Shown here one piece after another: positions 7,097 through 11,552 of a stretch of DNA of 11,552 bases (positions within the stretch are counted from its first letter, which is position 1; every line of letters begins with the position of its first letter). Source of the stretch: Beroe ovata (taxonomy: Eukaryota > Ctenophora > Nuda > Beroida > Beroidae). The position numbers and the translations under genes were made by a program. The stretch is from positions 325,385-336,936 of the forward strand of contig CAMPET010000009.1 in assembly GCA_946803715.1 (NCBI GenBank), in the 5' to 3' direction. The notes under the pieces are model-generated. The model was not told where the DNA came from. It was given only the letters and a program-made list of their open reading frames with translations, and did not search any database.

Positions 7097-10000
7097 ATAG
7101 AAGCAGGGAATTGGATGTGTCAAGATACCCACTGTATTGAAGGGATTGAAATTTATGTAGATTTGTAGTTTACGATCGATGAACAATGGGTAGTGTTCTC
7201 CCTGTCCATGTCTATGAACTGCATGTGTCTCAAACATTTCTCATCTCCACACTCATATCTCCAGATCCCCCGGAGCAGCAAAGAAACCACTTCCTCCCCG
7301 GCGCCGGTCTACCTCCAGAGACAAGGAAATTGAGAAAGTTCAGAAGAGTGGAAAGAAGAAGGAAGAGGAGGTGGAAGAAGGGGAAAATGTGGTTATTTAT
7401 CAGCCACCAACCCCACCTGGCATCATACAGAGTAACGGTACGGATATCATGCTGAGCTATCTGTGATAGTCATAGTGATTTGCGAGAGTTTTAGCCCAGG
7501 GGCTCCTTCACGAAACACTTAGGTATGAGGAATTCCTCAAAATGGAGTTTAAGGGTAACTTTTTACCTCTCCTTACCTCCATCTTGGAATAACTGATGCC
7601 TTCCTTAGTGTTTCGTGAAGGAGCCGCAGATCTCTATGCATGACAGACCTTAATAAACTCTATAGATATGTTTGAAACTGTAATCTTGACTGAATTCCAT
7701 CAGGCGAAGACGGTAGTAAAACACCCGATTATCAGAGCACGGAAACAGCACCCACTACTCCAGAATACGATATGTCAACCGTAAGTATGGTGTCTACACG
7801 GCGTGGCCCCATCCTGATGACGTCTTCATGGTGTCTTCATGACGTCTTCCCTGTGTGTTCATGGTGTCTTCATGACGTCTTCCCTGTGTCTTCATGGTGT
7901 CTTCATGACGTCTTCCCTGTGTCTTCATGGTGTCTTCATGGTGTCTACATCATACTATCGTCTATCATATTGTGATCATGTCTACATCGTATCGCGAATC
8001 CATGTTTATAACCTAATTCTCAGCATGTCTACACTCTTATCTTCATTGTTTCCATGTCTATAACCTACTTTGCTATACAATATACATCTCAATCTCATCA
8101 AGTCCTGTACCCAATACCCCCAATAAACGCACGATCAGGTGTCATCAGACACCCTTCCATTTTCAGATAGCTGGTGTCACTGCTTCTCCCCCACCGGCAC
8201 AAGAATCCTCGCTTGCGGACTCCAGAACGGTGACTCGAGTAGTGTTGACACTTTATCACAATCTCTTGCTATTTTATTGTGATTTCTCCAATAGTTCAAC
8301 AATAGTTTCATTCAATTGTAACACTTAGTGTATTACAGGAAGTGTCTCCACAAACCAAAAAGATGGTGTCACTGAAGAATGTGAGGAATACTACACAAGT
8401 TGTTCCCGACATGGGTGTCAAGTCGCTAGCAGGTAGATAAGAAATTGCTACTACTTTGCATCCCTTTTGCTAATAGTTCGGAAAGAATGTTGGGAATGTT
8501 ATTTGTTGAATGCTTATTTTAAGCCATTTTGATAAGATTAAGACTTACGTAATCACCGAATCATCTTTTCTTCTCTATTTACACTGTCATTTCGTCAATT
8601 ACAGAAATTTATCGAGAACAAGCACTCCTTTCGATGAAACGGAAACCGACTCCTGATCGACCAGTTGACGAGGCCCAAATAACAATAACGCGTGACAAAG
8701 CAACGCGTGACATCGCAACGCGTGACAACGGACCCCAGTCCTCAGTGGACAAGTTCAGAACAAGGGCAGAATCCCCTGGTCTCGGTGAGCTCAGTAGAGA
8801 AACTACCTCCATGAATGAACAACCTGACAATTCAAAATTCAAACACGATTTTTTTTCTCAGATCGTTCAACAACGGACGCGGCTAAGCTTGTTAGACCCT
8901 TTGAAGATGTCGACAGATCAGCCTTCAAACCGGAATCTTCTTTCGATGATGAGTGAGTGTCAATTGTTGTGGTTTTAGGTGTACTGAAGATTGAAGGTCG
9001 AGAGGCGACAGAACGTAGTGTTGTCAACAAATTGTTAACTCGGAATGGTGTCAATATTGAGTAGTGTCAAGATCCCCGATTCTAAGATCCCCAATTTTCA
9101 CAGTTTCTACTCCGATGACGAATTCGACCCCTTAAAATACAACGCACAGCTGTCCAATGATGACGATGAAGACTTACTCGTTGATGGACCAAAGTTAAAC
9201 CTCAACTTTACCGTTAAAAAGGTATTAATAAAATTATCATATTTCTCAATTTATCACATGACAATAACTTCATTGTGTCTTATTTCATGATCATGTTCAG
9301 AGTAAAGAAGAGAGAAGACTAGCAAAATTGGAAAAGAAGCGATTGAAAGAACTGAAGAAGCAACAAAAACTCGCCAAGAAGGCGAAAAAGCGTGCTAAAA
9401 ATACCCGAAGTGAGTTGTAATCAAATTGTCATACACGAGCTGAACCCCTTGAAATGTTTCCTTGAATATTTTTATTTGAAACATTCAAATCATATACAGT
9501 AATCACGGATACATATATCCATAACTACCCTATATAAATTGAGGACCACAACACAGCTAACGCCATAATCACAGCGGTCCCCACAAAGAGAAATGGAAAA
9601 TTTAGAAAGATGGAAAATTTAGAAATAGGAAGGAATAAATTAGATATCGAACGATAACTTGTATGAATTAAATACTAATTAATAAATTAAATGATAAATT
9701 ACCTCCCAAGATCAATTGGGAGGTGATGTTAATAGAGTATTTTAGATGCAGATTTAATTCTTTGAAGATAATCCCCTGACTTGACACTTGTGCCCATGTT
9801 ATTTGTACTACGGCCATTTACTGTTCTGAAGAGTCATAGGAAAGCCTGATTATAGCACGGAGATCGGAAAGGTTGACTGCCGAGGTTAGCTGCTTGGCAC
9901 TTTTACAGTTTTAATAAGTGAGGTTATCCCTCACTCATTACGAGGGTTGTCTTATTGTATAGTGAAGTGACAGTCAATCAACGTCATCCGTGATGTCAAT

Positions 10001-11516
10001 AGCGAGTTTAGCAGGGTCAACCTTGATGATAGGTTTATCTGATATCTGAGTTTAGCAATCCTTGGTATTTCAAATGTATTGAATTTGACTGAATTTTTCG
10101 CGCGGCTTAAAATATAATATATGGTTATCATCCATATCATAGATCTGTATAATTGTCAAAATTCACATCACTAGCCTGCACGTGTAAACATGGAACATGA
10201 TGTACGGCACTCGACGGGCTCGACAATAGATTTACCTGGGATAGCTTTGTTGTCAAGCGATAAAACACTCGAGAAACAGTGCTGTTAAATCTTGAATAAT
10301 GAGCAGTCTGGTTAACCTTGAATTACGAGTGCTACCACATTGAGCAGGAGAAACAGGGTTGTTAGCTTCGTTAGACGCATTCTCGTCCTTGATCTATATT
10401 ATCATCAGGGGGTAAATGTAGATAATGGGGATATTACCTAAGTAATGGGGGAGGGGGGTGAAATTCCTCTCATAGAGATGTGGGAGACTCGAATACCCCT
10501 CTATTACTACAGAGTAAGAAGTTCAGACCTGGATGTCTTCGCCGGTCAAAATCAGTTACAAAATTACACTTCAATTCCAATAAACGTTAAGGACCCCACA
10601 AGGAAAAGCCCCCAAAGGTGGTCGAGCAAGTGTAGGCGATCAACATAATAAGCGTGGTCGGATGACTCTCTCCTTATTCCTTAGGCTGTGTTTCTCACAC
10701 AAAGCCCATTACCAGCGCCCGAGATGGGTATTGTGATCGCATCCCTGATAATAGCCCATTTTATAGCAGTGGGGTTCATGGTGGTCATTTCCTCGGGGCT
10801 ATTATCTTGGAATGATAAAAGCTTTTGTGATGAACTGGCTCAGAGAAAATACCCGCATTAAATCGGTTAATGATATCATAGCGGCTCAGCGAAAATACGG
10901 AGATTTTCTCTCCGGGTTGATCACGAAATTTGTTAACGGCTTACTTCTTAGCAAGCTGGCTCTTCCGAGAAATCATGGTAATGCTCCTGTTTATGCAAGT
11001 TTATACATGGCCCCCTATACTGACCCCCTGGTGAACCCCTGCTGACCCCTGGTTCACCCCTTGCGGGTCCCCCACTGACCCAAGGGCCAGACCGCTGCCA
11101 TTCATTTGACCGTCTGTCGCAAACAAGAGGGTCTTCTCGAGTTGTCAGCATTTAGCGCGCACTGTTGAAACAGAAAAAACTTGCTGTAAGCATTTGGTGT
11201 ATGCGCGGCGTAATCGCTCGAATCGATATAATATTGGCGACAAATCGTCGATACGTGGTTTACTTCATGGCCTCGATTTTGATTGAATTTCTTTTCAGTT
11301 CAACAACAAGAGACACCAATTATTGATCTCACCGAAACAAACGAGTAAGAATATGCGACTCTTCCTCATCACTGAACCGTGTTCTAAGTTCGGCAAATAT
11401 CGGAGTCAGTACTCAATTTTCGTTTCAGAGATGACTCGACACCCCCGGGAACACCCGTTAGAGAGGACGCCGAGAACCTCAGTACTCCGGAAAAATGCGA
11501 CGAGTTCTACTTTGGT
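5266..11516 (+). CDS. Gene 2, RS-domain and SUMO-interacting-motif protein, 15 exons, 3' incomplete
   Basis: Exons: 5266-5274, 5387-5558, 6529-6561, 6667-6798, 6903-7041, 7265-7437, 7704-7780, 8167-8229, 8339-8432, 8605-8784, 8862-8952, 9104-9221, 9301-9409, 11299-11344 and 11429-11516. All junctions are GT-AG, and phases match at every join, giving 1524 nt or 508 codons without a stop. The first exon (ATG GCA CAG) is the least certain: A at -3, G at +4, CAG|GTGCTT donor. Regions: Pro/Gln/Tyr-rich 1-115, RS/basic 126-180, Lys/Glu 181-200, SP/TP-rich linker 201-357, acidic 382-411, Lys/Arg/Leu helix 428-463, SUMO-interacting motif 470-476. No folded domain is visible. A nuclear RNA-processing or transcription-linked role is inferred from composition only; I do not recognise the family. 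The last donor GTGAGT at 11517 shows that the gene continues. Confidence 0.8.
5387..6798 (+). CDS. Gene 2 exons 2-4: Pro/Gln/Tyr-rich N-terminal region
   Basis: Exon 2 (5387-5558) has proline runs LLPPPPLLP (residues 11-19) and YPPPLPPPP (41-49), which could bind SH3, WW or profilin-type modules. Exon 3 (6529-6561) is a 33-nt microexon (GYINPYQPSVQ) and exon 4 (6667-6798) continues with Gln/Tyr/Pro-rich sequence and a Met/Ala-rich end (GHAMFAAASQMMF). Introns around exons 3 and 4 are all phase 1, so either exon can be skipped without a frameshift. Retention of intron 2 gives a stop at 5564-5566. Prion-like composition is suggested but not measured. Confidence 0.8.
5559..6528 (+). other. Gene 2 intron 2 (970 bp), nothing further seen
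   Basis: This is the second longest intron of the gene, AT-rich, ending CAACTTTCAG. AGAAGGTCCTTTTC near 5934 and TTCAGAAGGACCTTTC near 6084 are partly similar words but form no convincing element. The minus-strand open frame at 6358-6570 overlaps the microexon and has no support. Confidence 0.65.
6903..7437 (+). CDS. Gene 2 exons 5-6: RS domain and Lys/Glu stretch
   Basis: Exon 5 (6903-7041) encodes RRRQRRSSSSPKRRTRSRSE followed by SPGRNRRQGKRRRNR; exon 6 (7265-7437) adds KKPLPPRRRSTSRDKE and then KKKEEEVEEGEN. The join is phase 2 (AG|A gives Arg). Such Arg-Ser/Arg-Pro tracts are SRPK and CLK kinase substrates and act as nuclear-speckle and protein-contact regions in SR-related proteins (family knowledge). 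No RRM is visible in the window, so this would be an SR-related rather than a classical SR protein. The basic clusters also serve as probable nuclear localisation signals. Exon 6 ends with YQPPTPPG, a possible proline-directed phosphosite. Confidence 0.82.
7047..7090 (+). repeat. (GT)n microsatellite just inside gene 2 intron 5
   Basis: TGTG tract with one TCTTTG interruption, starting five bases after the 5' splice site (GT at 7042-7043). In RNA it is a UG repeat next to the donor. Confidence 0.95.
7501..7625. mobile_element. Foldback MITE-like element in gene 2 intron 6
   Basis: Terminal inverted repeats are GGCTCCTTCACGAAACACTT then AGG, and, inverted from the right, GGCTCCTTCACGAAACACTA then AGG (22 of 23). 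Inside, AATGGAG and CTCCAT words plus GGTAA and TTACC extend the hairpin, so most of the 125 bp can fold. The arms may start at CAGGGG (7497), similar to hAT-type ends, but no 8-bp target duplication was found. No coding capacity. It is unrelated to the TTGT elements at 2935-4997. Confidence 0.75.
7704..8952 (+). CDS. Gene 2 exons 7-11: SP/TP-rich disordered linker
   Basis: Exons 7704-7780, 8167-8229, 8339-8432, 8605-8784 and 8862-8952 join in frame. They encode proline-directed phosphosite-like words: SKTPDY, APTTPEY, TASPPPA, EVSPQTKK, RKPTPDRP and AESPGL. Exon 10 holds a perfect-period tandem repeat of 15 nt (8688-8732) giving TRDKA, TRDIA, TRDNG (residues 326-340). A short conserved-looking stretch, VKSLAEIYREQALLSMKRK (about residues 293-311), spans the exon 9-10 junction and may be helical. 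Exon 11 ends with an acidic tail joined in phase 2 to exon 12. Confidence 0.8.
7818..7950. repeat. 33-bp minisatellite in gene 2 intron 7
   Basis: Three head-to-tail 33-bp units at 7832-7864, 7865-7897 and 7898-7930, each starting TGTCTTCATGACGTCTTCCC, nearly identical, with partial units on both sides. Because 33 is a multiple of three, overlapping frames stay open and produce a repetitive spurious peptide. Confidence 0.92.
9104..9409 (+). CDS. Gene 2 exons 12-13: acidic patch and basic helix
   Basis: Exon 12 (9104-9221) starts after CAATTTTCACAG and joins exon 11 as GA|T (Asp), giving SSFDDDFYSDDEFDPLKY and SNDDDEDLL, a Ser/Asp/Glu patch with CK2-type sites. Exon 13 (9301-9409) encodes KEERRLAKLEKKRLKELKKQ followed by KLAKKAKKRAK. 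Leu/Ala spacing favours a charged alpha helix, and the Lys clusters could bind RNA or act as a nuclear signal. Reading on past the donor at 9410 gives SEL and a stop at 9418-9420. Confidence 0.82.
9410..11298 (+). other. Gene 2 intron 13 (1889 bp), by far the longest
   Basis: Contents seen: AATAAA at 9634-9639; a hairpin ACCTCCCAA/TTGGGAGGT at 9701-9724; AGTGAGG/CCTCACT at 9917-9935; a perfect 11-bp inverted repeat GATAATAGCCC (10747-10757, inverted 10796-10806); an open frame 10767-11045; and a C-rich imperfect repeat of CTGACCCC words near 11018-11080. No splice-consistent exon was found. It ends TTTCTTTTCAG. Confidence 0.6.
10767..11045 (+). other. Open frame in intron 13, possible gene or element relic
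   Basis: The frame is open from 10767 to a TGA at 11043-11045, with an ATG at 10812. Residues such as NWLRENTRIKSVNDIIAAQR and KYGDFLSGLITKFVNGLLLS look protein-like, with mixed, non-repetitive codon use. The last part is the C-rich repeat and looks non-coding. A donor-like G|GTAATG at 10978 is phase 1, but no acceptor of matching phase with a polypyrimidine tract was found. I recognise no family. It may be chance, a degraded transposon protein or an unknown exon. Confidence 0.25.
11299..11516 (+). CDS. Gene 2 exons 14-15: SUMO-interacting motif and acidic TP-rich tail
   Basis: Exon 14 (11299-11344, acceptor TTTCTTTTCAG, donor GTAAGA) encodes QQQETPIIDLTETNE; PIIDLTE (residues 470-476) fits the hydrophobic SUMO-interacting core V/I-I-D-L-T seen in many SUMO-binding proteins. 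Exon 15 (11429-11516) continues with DDSTPPGTPVRED and STPEKCDEFYFG, giving acidic residues and TP sites just after the motif, which commonly strengthen SUMO binding. Joins are phase 1 and then phase 2 (GA|A gives Glu). The donor GTGAGT at 11517 runs straight into a TG repeat. Confidence 0.82.
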
Positions 11517-11521
11517 GTGAG

Positions 11522-11524
<3 letters not shown>

Positions 11525-11552
<28 letters not shown>
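11525..11552 (+). repeat. (TG)n microsatellite at right edge, in intron 15
   Basis: A pure TG run begins eight bases after the 5' splice site of exon 15 and is cut by the window end. Confidence 0.95.

Noticed and set aside
7772-8063. Repetitive open frames (SSWCLHDVFPV repeats)
   Set aside because: These are products of a 33-bp minisatellite in an intron, open only because the period is a multiple of three.
10445-10648. 67-residue open frame in intron 13
   Set aside because: No splice-site support, no recognisable motif and a length expected by chance.

Overview
The window reads as nuclear DNA of an animal, probably a marine invertebrate. The evidence is spliced genes with GT-AG introns mostly 77-390 bp long, long (GT)n microsatellites, an RS-domain and SUMO-interacting motif protein, and a dense nest of tiny non-autonomous DNA transposons. 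No bacterial signature was seen. A sponge or other early-branching animal would fit the compact introns, but that is a guess. All exons below were called by eye from splice sites, reading-frame continuity and codon phase.

Layout. 1-793: microsatellites and unexplained DNA. 794-1851: the last three coding exons of gene 1 (+ strand), a Ser/Pro-rich, probably disordered C-terminal tail that I do not recognise. 1852-2541: 3' flank. 2542-5045: a repeat nest holding two copies of a duplicated segment and at least six short terminal-inverted-repeat elements (about 90-140 bp). The elements have TTGT...ACAA-type ends, and five or six show 9-bp target-site duplications; some sit inside one another. 5266-11516: gene 2 (+ strand), fifteen exons in unbroken phase that encode 508 residues and run off the right edge.

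Gene 2 is a low-complexity nuclear-type protein. In order it has a Pro/Gln/Tyr-rich N terminus, an RS (Arg-Ser) domain, a Lys/Glu stretch, a long segment rich in SP/TP sites, an acidic patch, a Lys/Arg/Leu-rich helix and a textbook SUMO-interacting motif followed by acidic TP sites. I cannot assign it to a named family. The architecture suggests RNA processing or a transcription-coupled nuclear role (inference).

The strongest biological result is the transposon nest. The duplicated segment supplies an empty site and a filled site for two elements, so insertion, exact 9-bp target duplication and relative order of events can be read from the sequence itself. Two single-N positions (438 and 3808) mark assembly uncertainty, and one of them lies exactly at the start of the second duplicated copy.
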